Positions 25,446-34,924 of a stretch of 64,000 bases of DNA are shown here, piece after piece. The stretch spans positions 31,768 through 95,767 of the forward strand of contig CATJLA010000117.1 in assembly GCA_949741215.1 (NCBI GenBank). Reading direction: 5' to 3'. The notes under the pieces are model-generated. The model was not told the DNA's origin and did no database searches. It saw only the letters and a program-made list of their open reading frames with translations. Each line of letters opens with the position of its first letter. Position 1 is the stretch's first letter. The translations under genes and the position numbers were made by a program. Origin of the DNA: an uncultured Oscillospiraceae bacterium. GTDB taxonomy: Bacteria > Bacillota > Clostridia > Oscillospirales > Ruminococcaceae.

Positions 25446-26840
25446 TTAAAGGGACTGCACCAGCTGCTTAAAGTGACGGCCCCGCACCTCAAAATTAGGG
25501 TAAAGGTCAAAGCTGGCGCTGGCGGGGGAAAGGGTTACAATGTCCCCCTGTTTTGCTGCCTGATCCGCCAAAGCAACCGCCTGCTCCATATTTTCGGCCT
25601 GGAGGATAGTAATCTCCTCCGGGCGGTAGTTCGGGCAGCTTTGCAGCGCCGCCAGAATTTTGGGGGCGGTTGCCCCCATTAAAATCAATGTCTTCACCTT
25701 TTCGGCAATTTTGGGGGCCAAAGGCTCGTAGGGAATCTTTTTATCATATCCCCCCGCAATCAGGATCACCTTTTGAGAAAAAGAGTTGAGCCCCGCAATC
25801 GTTCTGGTAGGGCTGGAGGCAATGGAGTCGTTATACCATTTTACGCCGTTTCGCTCCCGCACCAGCTCAATCCGGTGCTCCACTCCGGCAAACTCACGGG
25901 CCACCCTGGTAATAGCTTCCGGGGAAACCAGGCCCCACACGGCGGCTATGACGGTAAGCATATTTTCCACATTGTGCACTCCGGGAATCCGAATCTCGTC
26001 CTGATGGAACAAAGGGTGCTCACCCACCTTATCCACAGCAATCAGAACACCGTCCTCCCTGAGATAAGCGCCGCGCTCCACCCGCTGTCTGCGGGAAAAG
26101 GCACGCAGCTCCCCCCGTACCAGGCCCCTCATCCCCCAGGTGATCTCGTTATCCCGGTTCAGGATGGTATGGGAATAGGCATTTTGATGAAGCAAAATAT
26201 TTTCTTTAGCGACGATATACTCCTCCATGGTGCCATGAACATCCAGATGGTTAGGCGCAACGTTAGTGACTACGGCAATATCCGGGCTTTCCCGCATAGA
26301 AATTAGCTGGAAGCTGGAAAGCTCTACCACAGCAAAGTCCTCCGGCTGAATCTCCTCCACAACAGGCAGCAGCGCCCGGCCAATATTTCCGCCCAAATGT
26401 ACCCGGCAGCCCATTTCCCTCAGCATTTCGGAAATCAGGGTGGTGGTAGTGGTTTTGCCGTCGCTGCCTGTCACCGCAATGGTGGGGCAGGGGCAAAGGT
26501 CAAAAAAGGTTTCCATTTCAGAGGTTACAACAATCCCCTTTTCCCTGGAGCGCTCCAGCTCCGGTTTATGGTAGTAAACCCCAGGGGCCCTGAACAGCAC
26601 GTCAAACTGCTCCAAATGCTCCATTGCCTGCTCTCCTAAGCAGAAGGAAACCCCCAATCCTTCAAACTCCCGGTAAAGCTCCCCCAGCTGCTCAGGAGAT
26701 TTCCTGTCGCAAAGGGTAACGTCCATCCCCTTCCGGCAAAACCAGCGGATACAGTCATTATTGGTAACGCCTGCCCCCAAAAAGGCGATTTTTTTGCCTT
26801 TCAAAGCCGCAAAATAGTGGTCAACACCGGCATTTTTCAT
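25446..26840 (-). CDS. murD: UDP-N-acetylmuramoylalanine--D-glutamate ligase
   Basis: 464-residue cytosolic Mur ligase that adds D-Glu to UDP-MurNAc-Ala in peptidoglycan synthesis. N-terminal Rossmann-like FLGAGVTN, ATP-binding loop TVGSDGKTTTTT-type (AVTGSDGKTTTTT), VVELSSFQL, NVAPNHLDVHGTMEEY, central HNVENML, and C-terminal YNDSIASSPTRTIAGLNSF with GGYDKK. ATG 26840 follows GGGAGG. Single gene with its own promoter, apart from the usual dcw cluster. Confidence 0.96.
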   Translation of the reverse strand: MKNAGVDHYFAALKGKKIAFLGAGVTNNDCIRWFCRKGMDVTLCDRKSPEQLGELYREFEGLGVSFCLGEQAMEHLEQFDVLFRAPGVYYHKPELERSREKGIVVTSEMETFFDLCPCPTIAVTGSDGKTTTTTLISEMLREMGCRVHLGGNIGRALLPVVEEIQPEDFAVVELSSFQLISMRESPDIAVVTNVAPNHLDVHGTMEEYIVAKENILLHQNAYSHTILNRDNEITWGMRGLVRGELRAFSRRQRVERGAYLREDGVLIAVDKVGEHPLFHQDEIRIPGVHNVENMLTVIAAVWGLVSPEAITRVAREFAGVEHRIELVRERNGVKWYNDSIASSPTRTIAGLNSFSQKVILIAGGYDKKIPYEPLAPKIAEKVKTLILMGATAPKILAALQSCPNYRPEEITILQAENMEQAVALADQAAKQGDIVTLSPASASFDLYPNFEVRGRHFKQLVQSL

Positions 26841-26947
26841 CAACGTTTCCTCCCGCCTCATTTTGTTGTTTTAAGGTTTCATTTGTTGTTTGTGACGAAT
26901 ATGCTTCGTTTTTTTCTATTCCACAAAGTGGTTATCATTCTCAAATT

Positions 26948-26976
26948 ATTATATCCCGCCAAACCTGTTTTCGCAA
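26948..26976 (-). promoter_or_regulatory. Promoter of murD
   Basis: Minus strand TTGCGA (26971-26976), 17-bp spacer, TATAAT (26948-26953); about 100 nt leader. Confidence 0.75.
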
Positions 26977-26999
26977 CTGTTCCTGCAATTTTGATTGGA

Positions 27000-27136
27000 A
27001 TGTTGCTGCAAATTTTTTCGTCATAAGGTTTTGAAACAGCTCTACTTCTGTATGAAAAAACTATGCTTTTTTAGGCTTTGGCCGTGCTGCGCACATGGCC
27101 AAAAACCCTCTCCGGTGGCAGCGCAAAAAGAACAAT
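27000..27136. other. Non-coding gap between murD promoter and the parS site
   Basis: No gene seen. Holds a hairpin, TTTGGCC with GGCCAAA and inner GTGC/GCAC (27075-27107), without a clear T-run. Confidence 0.45.
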
Positions 27137-27152
27137 TGTTTCACGTGAAACA
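27137..27152. other. parS: parS site (ParB/Spo0J binding palindrome)
   Basis: TGTTTCACGTGAAACA, identical to the 16-bp Bacillus subtilis parS consensus. Intergenic, 116 bp after the topoisomerase A-subunit stop codon. Spo0J/ParB loads here and recruits SMC for chromosome segregation. Confidence 0.93.
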
Positions 27153-27246
27153 TTTTCTTTTAAGACAAGCGGCAAAAAAGGGCCTCCACCCTCGGGAAAA
27201 AGCCCGATCAGGGAAGCCCCCAAACCAAAACGCCGGGCCAAAAAGA

Positions 27247-27265
27247 GCAGGACGTCCCAGCAAAA
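27247..27265 (-). repeat. Dispersed motif copy
   Basis: Minus-strand TTTTGCTGGGACGTCCTGC immediately after the topoisomerase A-subunit stop codon. Confidence 0.6.
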
Positions 27266-27267
27266 CG

Positions 27268-29532
27268 CTATTTTCCAGGCTCCGGCATAAGGGAAAGCTG
27301 CTCCTCCACATCCTCCGGCCGGAGCAGGCTACCCTGGGTGGGGAAAGATTTGGGCCGGTACCTTTGAGGGTTTTCAAACTGTTCCGGGCGCAAAAGCTCC
27401 GCCTTTGCCACTACCGCATTCTTTTTCAGGGACATGACTGCAACCCCCTGGGTATCCCGGGTAGCTTTGGGCTGCAGCTCCCCGGTATCAAGCACCAGCA
27501 CCCGCCCACCGGAGGAGGTCAGCACCAAATCGCTATCCTGAGGCAGATAGAGGGCGGCTGTTAAAGGGGCTTTATCACTGTAGGCCGCCAGCAGCTTTTT
27601 CCGCCGGGTTTTGGTGGCGTAGGATTTCATCTCTACCTTGGCAATTTTTCCGTTTTCATATACAAACACCATATAACCGGGGAATTCTCCGCCGGTAACA
27701 GCCATATAAACCGGCAGCTCTCCCTCATCCATGCCCAGCCTGGCGGGGAGATAATCCCCCATTACGCTGGTTTTGGTATCCTCAAACTCACAGGCCCGAG
27801 ATTTGTACACCTGGCACTTATCCGTAAAAAACAGCAGCTCGGCATTGTTGGTGGACTCTACTGTTTGGGCGATAGCGTCCCCCTCCTTCAGCTTATGCTC
27901 CCCGCTCATCCGCAGGGACTGTGGAGTGATTTTCTTGAAATACCCCTCCCTGGTAAAGAAAAGATGCACCGGGTAATCCGGAATTTCTTCCTCCTCCTCT
28001 GCCAGGGCCTGCTGCTCCTCAAACAGAATCATGGTTTTACGGGGCTTGCCGTACTTTTTGGCAACCTCCTTCAGTTCCCGGATCATAATATCCCGAATCC
28101 GGTCCTTATTGGAAACAATATCCTCCATATCGGCAATTTCCTGCTCCAGGTTTTCAGTTTCCTTGGTTCTCTCCAAAATATATTCCCGGTTCAGGTGACG
28201 CAGGCGGATTTCCGCCACATAATCCGCCTGAATCTGGTCAATGCCAAAGCCTACCATCAGGTTAGGGACGACATCCTCTTCCCGCTGGGTTTCCCTCACA
28301 ATGCGCACAGCCTTGTCGATGTCCACCAAAATGCACTGCAGGCCCCGAAGAAGATGCAGCTTTTCCCTGCGCTTCTGCAAATCAAAGTATACGCGACGTC
28401 GCACGCTTTCCTGCCGGAAAGCGATCCACTCGTTATAGATATCATAAACTCCAATTACCCGGGGGGCGCCGCCGATCAGGATATTAAAATTGCAGAAAAA
28501 GGCATCCTCCAAGGGCGTCATACGGAACAGCTTCTGCATCAGCTTGTCCGGGTCAATGCCCCGCTTCAGGTCAATGGTAAGCTTGAGGCCGGAAAGGTCG
28601 GTTTCGTCCCGCAGGTCAGAAATCTCCCGGATTTTTCCCGCCTTAATCAGGTCCACCACCTTGTCGATAATAACCTCCACGGTGGCAGTTGGAGGAATCT
28701 CGGTAATTTCGATACAATTATTGGACTTATCGTAGCTGTAACGTCCCCGAACACGAACAGAACCCCTGCCGGTTTGATAGATTTTTTTCATTTCCTCTGG
28801 CTGATAGATCAGAAAGCCGCCTCCGGGGAAGTCCGGGGCTTTCAAAATTCCTGTCAAGTCCGCCTGAGGATTTTTTAAAAGGGCAATGGCCCCCTCGCAC
28901 ACCTCCGCCAGGTTAAAGGGGCAGATCGCGCTGGCCATACCCACTGCAATGCCCACATTGGCGTTTACCAGCACAGTGGGAAAGGTTACCGGGAACAAGG
29001 TGGGCTCCTTCATGGTATTGTCGTAGTTATCCACAAAGTCCACGGTGTCCTTGTCAATATCCCGGAACAGCTCGGCACTGATCGGATCCAGCTTTACCTC
29101 GGTATACCGGGAGGCGGCGCAGTCCATGTCCCGGGAATATGCCTTGCCGAAGTTGCCCTTAGAGTCCACATAGGGGTGCAGCAGCGCCTCGTTCCCTCGG
29201 GAAAGGCGAACCAGAGTATCGTAGATCGCTTGATCGCCATGGGGATTTAACCGCATGGTTTGGCCTACCACATTGGCGGACTTAGTCCTGGCGCCGGTAA
29301 GCAGCCCCATTTTGTACATAGTGTACAGCAGCTTTCGATGGGAAGGCTTGAAGCCGTCGATCTCCGGGATTGCCCGGGAGAGGATTACGCTCATTGCATA
29401 AGGCATAAAATTCTTTTCCAGCGTTTCCACAATAGGCTGGTCTACCACCACGCCGGCCTTTTCAAAATTGGCCTTTTGAGTAGTGCGGCGGCTGCTTGAC
29501 CCCTCGTTTGCCGTTTTCTTTTTTCCTGCCAT
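27268..29532 (-). CDS. Type IIA DNA topoisomerase subunit A (DNA gyrase / topoisomerase IV, divergent type)
   Basis: 754 residues. The DNA-cleavage subunit: winged-helix region with the active-site tyrosine in CAASRYTEVKL, tower and coiled coil, then a short C-terminal part. At the quinolone-contact helix the sequence is NPHGDQAIYDTLVRL: the usual Ser (E. coli GyrA 83) is Gln. There is no clear full-length GyrA-box beta-pinwheel (QRRGGKG not seen), which suits a topoisomerase IV-like decatenase rather than gyrase. It follows the B-subunit gene by 17 bp, as an operon. A separate canonical gyrAB pair is expected elsewhere in the genome. Confidence 0.9.
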   Translation of the reverse strand: MAGKKKTANEGSSSRRTTQKANFEKAGVVVDQPIVETLEKNFMPYAMSVILSRAIPEIDGFKPSHRKLLYTMYKMGLLTGARTKSANVVGQTMRLNPHGDQAIYDTLVRLSRGNEALLHPYVDSKGNFGKAYSRDMDCAASRYTEVKLDPISAELFRDIDKDTVDFVDNYDNTMKEPTLFPVTFPTVLVNANVGIAVGMASAICPFNLAEVCEGAIALLKNPQADLTGILKAPDFPGGGFLIYQPEEMKKIYQTGRGSVRVRGRYSYDKSNNCIEITEIPPTATVEVIIDKVVDLIKAGKIREISDLRDETDLSGLKLTIDLKRGIDPDKLMQKLFRMTPLEDAFFCNFNILIGGAPRVIGVYDIYNEWIAFRQESVRRRVYFDLQKRREKLHLLRGLQCILVDIDKAVRIVRETQREEDVVPNLMVGFGIDQIQADYVAEIRLRHLNREYILERTKETENLEQEIADMEDIVSNKDRIRDIMIRELKEVAKKYGKPRKTMILFEEQQALAEEEEEIPDYPVHLFFTREGYFKKITPQSLRMSGEHKLKEGDAIAQTVESTNNAELLFFTDKCQVYKSRACEFEDTKTSVMGDYLPARLGMDEGELPVYMAVTGGEFPGYMVFVYENGKIAKVEMKSYATKTRRKKLLAAYSDKAPLTAALYLPQDSDLVLTSSGGRVLVLDTGELQPKATRDTQGVAVMSLKKNAVVAKAELLRPEQFENPQRYRPKSFPTQGSLLRPEDVEEQLSLMPEPGK

Positions 29533-29549
29533 TACCCTTCTCCCCTCTC

Positions 29550-31538
29550 TTACGAAATATCCGCCATATCAATGTAAGCGGCGCCCTTTTCGGCAATCAG
29601 TTCCTTTCGGCCCTCCAGGTTATTTCCCAGCAGGACGTCAAACACCCGGGCAGTTTCGGCGGCATCCACCGGGTTTACCTTAATCAGACGTCGTGTCTCC
29701 GGGTTCATGGTAGTCAGCCACATCATATCCGGCTCATTCTCGCCTAATCCCTTGGAGCGCTGGAGGGTATATTTCTGCTTTTTCTCCTCCAGCTTTTTGA
29801 CAATGCGCACCTTTTCACCCTCATTGTAAGCAAAATAGGTCTGATCCTTGGCGGTAATCTCAAACAGGGGGGATTCGGCAATATACACATAGCCCTTTTC
29901 AATCAGGGTAGGCACCAGACGATACAGCATAGATAAAATCAAAGTGCGGATCTGGAAGCCGTCCTCATCGGCATCGGTACAGATAATTACCTTGTTCCAG
30001 CGCAGGGCGGAAAGGTCAAAGGTGGAAAAATCCTTGTTGGCTTTGCCCTTTACCTCTACGCCGCAGCCTAAAATCTTCATAATATTGGTGACGATTTCGC
30101 TTTTGAAAATCCGGTCGTACTCCACCTTCATGCAGTTCAAAATTTTGCCCCGCACCGGGATAATGGCCTGGAACTCCGAATCCCGGCTCAGCTTACAGGA
30201 GCCTAAAGCGGAGTTGCCCTCAACGATGTAGATTTCCCGGCGGGAGACGTCCTTGGTGCGGCAGTCCGCAAAGTTGGGTATCCGGTTGGTGACGTCGATG
30301 GAGCCTGCCAGCTTTTTTTTCAAATTCAGTCTTGTTTTTTCGGCGTTTTCCCGGCTGCGCTTGTTTACCAGCACCTGCTCGGCAATCCGGGCGGCATCGT
30401 CCGGGTTTTCAATAAAATAAACCTCCAGCTGGTGGCGCAAAAAGTCGTTCATAGCCTCGTAAATAAACCGGTTGGTAATGGCCTTTTTGGTCTGGTTCTC
30501 GTAAGAGGTTTGGGTGGAAAAGGAGGAGGAAACCAGCATCAGGCAGTCCTCCACGTCGGCAAAGGTGATTTTGCTTTCCCCTTTAAGATATTTGCCGGAC
30601 TGCTTGAGAAGACTGTCGATTTGGTACACAAAAGCCGCCCGCACCGCCTTTTCCGGGGAACCGCCATGCTCCAAATGGCTGGAATTGTGATAATATTCCA
30701 GCAGCTTCGTCCTGTTGGAAAAGCACACCGCCACGCTCAGCTTTACCTTATACTCAGGCTTATCCTCCCGGTCACGTCCCTGGCGCTCACTTTGCCAGAA
30801 CTGCACCGGGGTAAGGGTTTGGTCCCCCGCAAGCTCCTTTACATAGTCGGTAATGCCTTCCTGATAACAGTACTCCGTGGTATCAAAGCCGGCATCTGTT
30901 TCATTGCGCAGCTGGAGCACCAGCCCGGCGTTCACTACCGCCTGGCGCTTCAGCACATCCTGAAAATACTCCAGAGGGATGTGTATTTCGGTAAACACCT
31001 CCAAATCCGGCTTCCAGCGGATGCGGGTGCCTGTTTGCTTATAACGAAACGGCTCCTGATGCAGTCCGCCCACATTTTCACCCTTTTCAAACCGGAGGGT
31101 ATACTTCTGCCCGTCCCGATGAATCTCCACCTCCATGTACTCGGAGGCATACTGGGTGGCGCAAAGGCCCAGGCCGTTCAGCCCCAGGGAGAACTCATAG
31201 TTTTCCCCGCTGTTGGTGTTGTATTTTCCGCCGGCGTACAGCTCGCAGAACACCAGCTCCCAGTTATACCGCTGCTCCCGGTTGTTGTAATCCACCGGAA
31301 TGCCGCAGCCGAAGTCCTCAATCTCATAAGAGCCATCCCGGTAACGGGTAACGATAATTTTATCTCCCCGCCCCTCTCTGGCTTCATCAATAGAATTGGA
31401 GAGGATTTCAAACACCGAGTGCTGGCACCCCTCCAGTCCATCGGAACCAAAAATCACTCCCGGGCGCTTTCTTACCCGATCCGCCCCTTTTAGGGACGAA
31501 ATGCTTTCATTGCTGGCTCCCTTGGTTTTAGCCGCCAT
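29550..31538 (-). CDS. Type IIA DNA topoisomerase subunit B (GyrB/ParE-like, divergent signatures)
   Basis: 662 residues: GHKL ATPase (VRKRPGVIFGSDG, then EILSNSIDEA and DFGCGIP), transducer, and Toprim domain. Signature motifs are altered: EGNSALGSC in place of EGDSAGGSA, PVRGKILN for PLRGKILN, TDADEDGFQIR for TDADVDGxHI, RSKGLGE for RYKGLGE. The metal-binding acidic residues (Glu and the DxD) are kept, so it should be active. ATG 31538 has AGGAGG. First gene of the pair; promoter at 31603-31631. Confidence 0.9.
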   Translation of the reverse strand: MAAKTKGASNESISSLKGADRVRKRPGVIFGSDGLEGCQHSVFEILSNSIDEAREGRGDKIIVTRYRDGSYEIEDFGCGIPVDYNNREQRYNWELVFCELYAGGKYNTNSGENYEFSLGLNGLGLCATQYASEYMEVEIHRDGQKYTLRFEKGENVGGLHQEPFRYKQTGTRIRWKPDLEVFTEIHIPLEYFQDVLKRQAVVNAGLVLQLRNETDAGFDTTEYCYQEGITDYVKELAGDQTLTPVQFWQSERQGRDREDKPEYKVKLSVAVCFSNRTKLLEYYHNSSHLEHGGSPEKAVRAAFVYQIDSLLKQSGKYLKGESKITFADVEDCLMLVSSSFSTQTSYENQTKKAITNRFIYEAMNDFLRHQLEVYFIENPDDAARIAEQVLVNKRSRENAEKTRLNLKKKLAGSIDVTNRIPNFADCRTKDVSRREIYIVEGNSALGSCKLSRDSEFQAIIPVRGKILNCMKVEYDRIFKSEIVTNIMKILGCGVEVKGKANKDFSTFDLSALRWNKVIICTDADEDGFQIRTLILSMLYRLVPTLIEKGYVYIAESPLFEITAKDQTYFAYNEGEKVRIVKKLEEKKQKYTLQRSKGLGENEPDMMWLTTMNPETRRLIKVNPVDAAETARVFDVLLGNNLEGRKELIAEKGAAYIDMADIS

Positions 31539-31602
31539 CCAAGTTCCTCCTATCCTGGGTCAAATACCGGGGCTGATTCCCGGCAGAACGTTTGTACTAT
31601 CT

Positions 31603-31631
31603 ATCAAACTAAATTTCCGGCAAAAAGTCAA
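31603..31631 (-). promoter_or_regulatory. Promoter of the topoisomerase operon
   Basis: Minus strand TTGACT (31626-31631), 17-bp spacer, TTTGAT (31603-31608), about 65 bp before the ATG. Confidence 0.55.
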
Positions 31632-31697
31632 GCATTTTTTGCAAAAATCCGCTCATTTCAGGCCAAACTGAGCCCATTTCTCACCAAAATCATATCA

Positions 31698-31716
31698 TTT
31701 TCAGGACGTAACTGCC
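31698..31716 (+). repeat. Dispersed motif copy (GGACGTAACTGC)
   Basis: TTTTCAGGACGTAACTGCC between the topoisomerase promoter and the MazG-like gene. The 12-mer GGACGTAACTGC recurs exactly at 54691 and 62105. Confidence 0.65.
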
Positions 31717-31772
31717 CTTTTGGTTTCTCAGCCTGATCCGGCAGCCTGCCGCAATACGCAAAACCACCCCGC

Positions 31773-31790
31773 GCAGGACGTCCCCGAAAA
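31773..31790 (-). repeat. Dispersed motif copy
   Basis: Minus-strand TTTTCGGGGACGTCCTGC, 12 bp after the MazG-like stop codon; flanked by a GGCAGCC/GGCTGCC inverted repeat. Confidence 0.6.
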
Positions 31791-31801
31791 GGCTGCCGCC
31801 T

Positions 31802-32089
31802 TTACACCTCTTTACTATTCTGGTACCGGCCCACCGCCCGGTTGCATTTTGCAAGCATCCTCTCCCGGATTTCCGCCTCTGAAACCCCGTAATACCGCAG
31901 CAGAATGCCTGTAGTTACCAGCACATCGCAGGCTTCCTCTATTACTGCTTCCCGGCTGCCTTTGCCCCGCATTTCTTTGGTAAGCTCCTTGGTCAGCTCG
32001 GCACACTCCTCCATGGCGTAAATGTTCCGGGAAATGCCGGATTGCTCATCAATAGCCATCACTGCATCCATTGCTTCCTCTAATGTCAT
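31802..32089 (-). CDS. MazG-like nucleotide pyrophosphohydrolase domain protein
   Basis: 95 residues from ATG 32089 (AGGAGG upstream). All-alpha NTP-PPase fold with the metal-binding pattern EECAELTKE (E27, E28, E31) and EEACDVL (E51/E52, D55), i.e. the EExxE...ExxD signature of MazG/MazG-like enzymes that cleave NTPs to NMP and pyrophosphate. The small single-domain size fits house-cleaning relatives. The start codon overlaps the acetyltransferase stop (ATGA). Confidence 0.85.
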   Translation of the reverse strand: MTLEEAMDAVMAIDEQSGISRNIYAMEECAELTKELTKEMRGKGSREAVIEEACDVLVTTGILLRYYGVSEAEIRERMLAKCNRAVGRYQNSKEV

Positions 32090-32616
32090 TGCTGTCGCTC
32101 CTCCTTTGCTTTTTGCCAATCCTCTGCCAAAATGCCGTACAAATGCAGGTCCGCCCAGTTGCCGGAAAGATCCTTTACCTGACGGCGCTGCACTCCTTCA
32201 CAGGCCATGCCCAGCCGTTTCATCAGCTTTACCGACTTTACCGGGTCAATGGTTTCCGCCACAATTTTATGAGCACAAAGGGTCTCAAAAGCATAATCCA
32301 TCAGGCGGGAGCAAGCCTCCTGGGCATAGCCGCGCCCCCAAACCTGCCGGTTAAAGAACCAGCCGATCTCATAAATTCCCTCTGATAAAGGGTGGAACAG
32401 CAGGTAGCCGATCAGCCTGCCGCTTTCTTTCTCCACAGCGGCCAGCCCGCCCTTTTGGGCCATACAAAAATCTGTTAAAAAGCGGCAGGTTTGGGCAAAG
32501 GTGTAGGGCGGCTCGCTGTACCGCATGGTTTCTGCGTCCCCCAAAATTTCCTGCAGGTCTTCCGCATCAGTTATCGCGAAGCTCCGCAGCAGCAGCCTGT
32601 TTGTCTCCAAATACAA
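32086..32616 (-). CDS. GNAT acetyltransferase, RimJ/RimL type
   Basis: 176 residues if started at TTG 32616, which has AGGGGG 8 nt upstream and gives the standard family N-terminus MYLETNRLLLRSF; the open frame upstream is not family-like and covers a motif copy. GNAT_3 type features: DAEDLQEI, IGYLLFHPLSEGIYEIGWFFNRQVWGRGYAQEA, and VKLMKRLGM. Relatives acetylate ribosomal protein N-termini or other amines; target unknown here. Coupled to the MazG-like gene. Confidence 0.85.
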   Translation of the reverse strand: MYLETNRLLLRSFAITDAEDLQEILGDAETMRYSEPPYTFAQTCRFLTDFCMAQKGGLAAVEKESGRLIGYLLFHPLSEGIYEIGWFFNRQVWGRGYAQEACSRLMDYAFETLCAHKIVAETIDPVKSVKLMKRLGMACEGVQRRQVKDLSGNWADLHLYGILAEDWQKAKEERQQ

Positions 32617-32652
32617 TAAAAACGCCCCCTGAAAGCAGATCAATATACCGGT

Positions 32653-32673
32653 GCAGTCCCGTCCCGCCAAAAA
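32653..32673 (-). repeat. Dispersed motif copy
   Basis: Minus-strand TTTTTGGCGGGACGGGACTGC upstream of the TTG start of the acetyltransferase gene. Confidence 0.55.
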
Positions 32674-32703
32674 TGGAAAATGCTGGAAATACCGGCATGG
32701 CAC

Positions 32704-32738
32704 AGCCCCAGGCCGCATCTGTTCTGCGGTCCGGGGCT
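32704..32738 (-). terminator. Hairpin after ftsH
   Basis: AGCCCC pairs with GGGGCT, and CCGCA with TGCGG across a 3x3 internal loop. No T-run follows; weak terminator or message-end stem. Confidence 0.4.
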
Positions 32739-32775
32739 TATGTTTACCCTTTGTTTTTTGCTTTGCAAAGCCGTT

Positions 32776-34731
32776 TTACGCCTCACCGTCAAACTCAGGC
32801 GGCTCCGGCTGGGACGAGCTGCCTTGTTCAGCCTGCGGCTCCTCCCCAGGCTTTTTGGCGTCCTTTTCATCCGGAATCCCCTGATAATCGGGATGGTAAT
32901 CCAGTTGACCTTCCATCAGCTTCTTAAAGTCCTCCCCTTCAATCTTTTCAAACTCAAAGAGGTACTGAGCCACCAGATGAAGCTGATCCATATGGGTTTT
33001 CAAAATATCCTCGGTGATACCGTAAGCATCGCCGATAATCCGGCGAATTTCCTCATCAATTTCGGCCGCTACTGTTTCGGAGAAGTTGCGGCTCTGGTTA
33101 AAGTCCCGTCCCAGGAACACCTCGCCATGATCCTGGCCATAGACGATAGGACCCATCCTGTCGCTGAAGCCATAGCGGGTAACCATATTCCGGGCCAGGT
33201 TGCTTGCCCGCTCCAGGTCATTAGAGGCGCCGGTGGAGATATCGTCCAAAATCAGCTGCTCGGCCACCCGGCCGCCCAACAGCACTACCAGATCCTCCTC
33301 CATCTCCTTTTTACGGCGATAGTTTCGGTCCTCAGTGGGCAAGGACATGGTAAAGCCGCCAGCCATCCCCCGGGGGATAATGGAAACCTGATGCACCGGG
33401 TCCTGCAGGGGGGAGTAGTAGGTACAGATAGCATGGCCCGCCTCATGATAGGCAGTAAGCTTTTTATCCTTATGGGGCACCACATGGGATTTCTTCTCCG
33501 GCCCTGCCACCACCTTGATGGTAGCCTCCTCGATTTCCTCCATAGTGATGGCCTTTTTGCCCTTTTTCACCGCCAGCAGCGCCGCCTCATTGGCTAAGTT
33601 CTCCAGGTCCGCCCCGGTAAAGCCCGCGGTCGTTTTCGCAATGGTAGAAAGGTTGACATCCGGCCCCAAGGGCTTATTTTTGGTGTGTACCTTCAAAATC
33701 AGCTCACGGCCCTTAATATCCGGGTAGGATACTACCACCTGACGGTCAAACCGGCCGGGACGCAGCAGCGCAGGATCCAGAATATCCCGCCGGTTGGTGG
33801 CGGCAATGATAATAACACCGGAGTTGGCGGCAAAGCCGTCCATTTCCACCAGCAGCTGATTTAAGGTCTGCTCCCGTTCATCGTGGCCGCCGCCCAGGCC
33901 TGCGCCCCGGTGACGTCCCACAGCGTCGATTTCGTCAATAAATACGATGCTGGGCGCGTTTTTCTTGGCCTGATCAAACAGATCCCGCACCCGGGAAGCG
34001 CCTACGCCTACAAACATCTCCACAAAGTCCGAGCCGGAGATGGAGAAGAAGGGTACGCCAGCCTCCCCCGCCACCGCTCTGGCAAGCAGGGTTTTGCCTG
34101 TTCCGGGAGGGCCCACCAGCAGTACGCCCTTGGGGATTTTAGCACCCAGCTCGCTGTACTTCCGGGGGTCCTTCAAAAAGTCCACAATTTCGGAAAGTTC
34201 TTCCTTTTCCTCATCCACACCCTGAACATCGTCAAAGGTTACCTTCCTGCCGTCCTCCTGAGGCTTCATTTTGGCTTTGCCAAAGTTCATCACCTTGCCG
34301 TTGCCGCCACCGCCCGCCTGACGCATCATAAAGATCCACAGCGCCACCATAGCGCCGATCAACAGCAGGGAGGGCAGCAGGCTCAGCCACCAGGGGGTTT
34401 CCCGCAGGGGAATCCAGTTATAGGTAATCGGGTCGTCCGGATTTGCCTGATTATGGGCGGTTACCAGGGGGTCTACCTTCTGAATAAACAGCCCCAGGTT
34501 AGGCACCTGATAGTAAACGTTCTCCTGGCTTTCCAGCCGCATGGTAAGCTGGCTGGAGTTGAGGTCCAGCTCATACCACTCTACCTGATCCTCCTCGAAG
34601 TAAGAAACGATTTTGGAATAAGGCACCGTGTTGGTTTCTGTGCGCATGGATAAAACCGCAACCGCACCAAAGGTAAGCATTACCAAAATCAGTACGTAAA
34701 TTCCAAAACCGCTCGGTCTCTTTTTGGCCAA
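32776..34731 (-). CDS. ftsH: ATP-dependent zinc metalloprotease FtsH
   Basis: 651-residue membrane AAA+ protease that degrades misfolded membrane and regulatory proteins. TM1 is about 10-28 and TM2 about 115-137; Walker A GPPGTGKT (207-214), Walker B FIDEID (about 264-269), [23 protein letters not shown], and the zinc site HEAGH (429-433) are all present. The C-terminus ends in an acidic, Ser/Pro-rich tail. The start is TTG 34731 with GGAG 9 nt upstream; no ATG fits. It follows tilS-hpt in the conserved Firmicute order. Confidence 0.97.
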   Translation of the reverse strand: MAKKRPSGFGIYVLILVMLTFGAVAVLSMRTETNTVPYSKIVSYFEEDQVEWYELDLNSSQLTMRLESQENVYYQVPNLGLFIQKVDPLVTAHNQANPDDPITYNWIPLRETPWWLSLLPSLLLIGAMVALWIFMMRQAGGGGNGKVMNFGKAKMKPQEDGRKVTFDDVQGVDEEKEELSEIVDFLKDPRKYSELGAKIPKGVLLVGPPGTGKTLLARAVAGEAGVPFFSISGSDFVEMFVGVGASRVRDLFDQAKKNAPSIVFIDEIDAVGRHRGAGLGGGHDEREQTLNQLLVEMDGFAANSGVIIIAATNRRDILDPALLRPGRFDRQVVVSYPDIKGRELILKVHTKNKPLGPDVNLSTIAKTTAGFTGADLENLANEAALLAVKKGKKAITMEEIEEATIKVVAGPEKKSHVVPHKDKKLTAYHEAGHAICTYYSPLQDPVHQVSIIPRGMAGGFTMSLPTEDRNYRRKKEMEEDLVVLLGGRVAEQLILDDISTGASNDLERASNLARNMVTRYGFSDRMGPIVYGQDHGEVFLGRDFNQSRNFSETVAAEIDEEIRRIIGDAYGITEDILKTHMDQLHLVAQYLFEFEKIEGEDFKKLMEGQLDYHPDYQGIPDEKDAKKPGEEPQAEQGSSSQPEPPEFDGEA

Positions 34732-34924
34732 ATAATTCCACTCCTTTTGTGTAAAAGTGACGTCTTACAGCCCTGCACAGGCCAAAGCCGCCTGGAAAAC
34801 CGGGGAAGCTCCCCGAAAAGCGCTGAGTATGAAAAGGCGAAACCCGTAAGGGTTTGCCGTACCGACGTCCATAAAATAAAATGCTTTGACGAAGCGCCTG
34901 CCTATATTTTTGCGCCTTGCCCGT
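34732..34924. other. hpt-ftsH intergenic region with two small hairpins
   Basis: AAACCC/GGGTTT (34841-34856) and GGGGA/TCCCC (34803-34817 region). No convincing promoter found; ftsH may be read from upstream. A partial motif match (GGACGTCGGTACGGC) lies near 34855-34870. Confidence 0.45.

Noticed and set aside
26890-26920. Small stem ACGAA/TTCGT with a T-run on the plus strand near murD
   Set aside because: Five base pairs only and no plus-strand gene to terminate.
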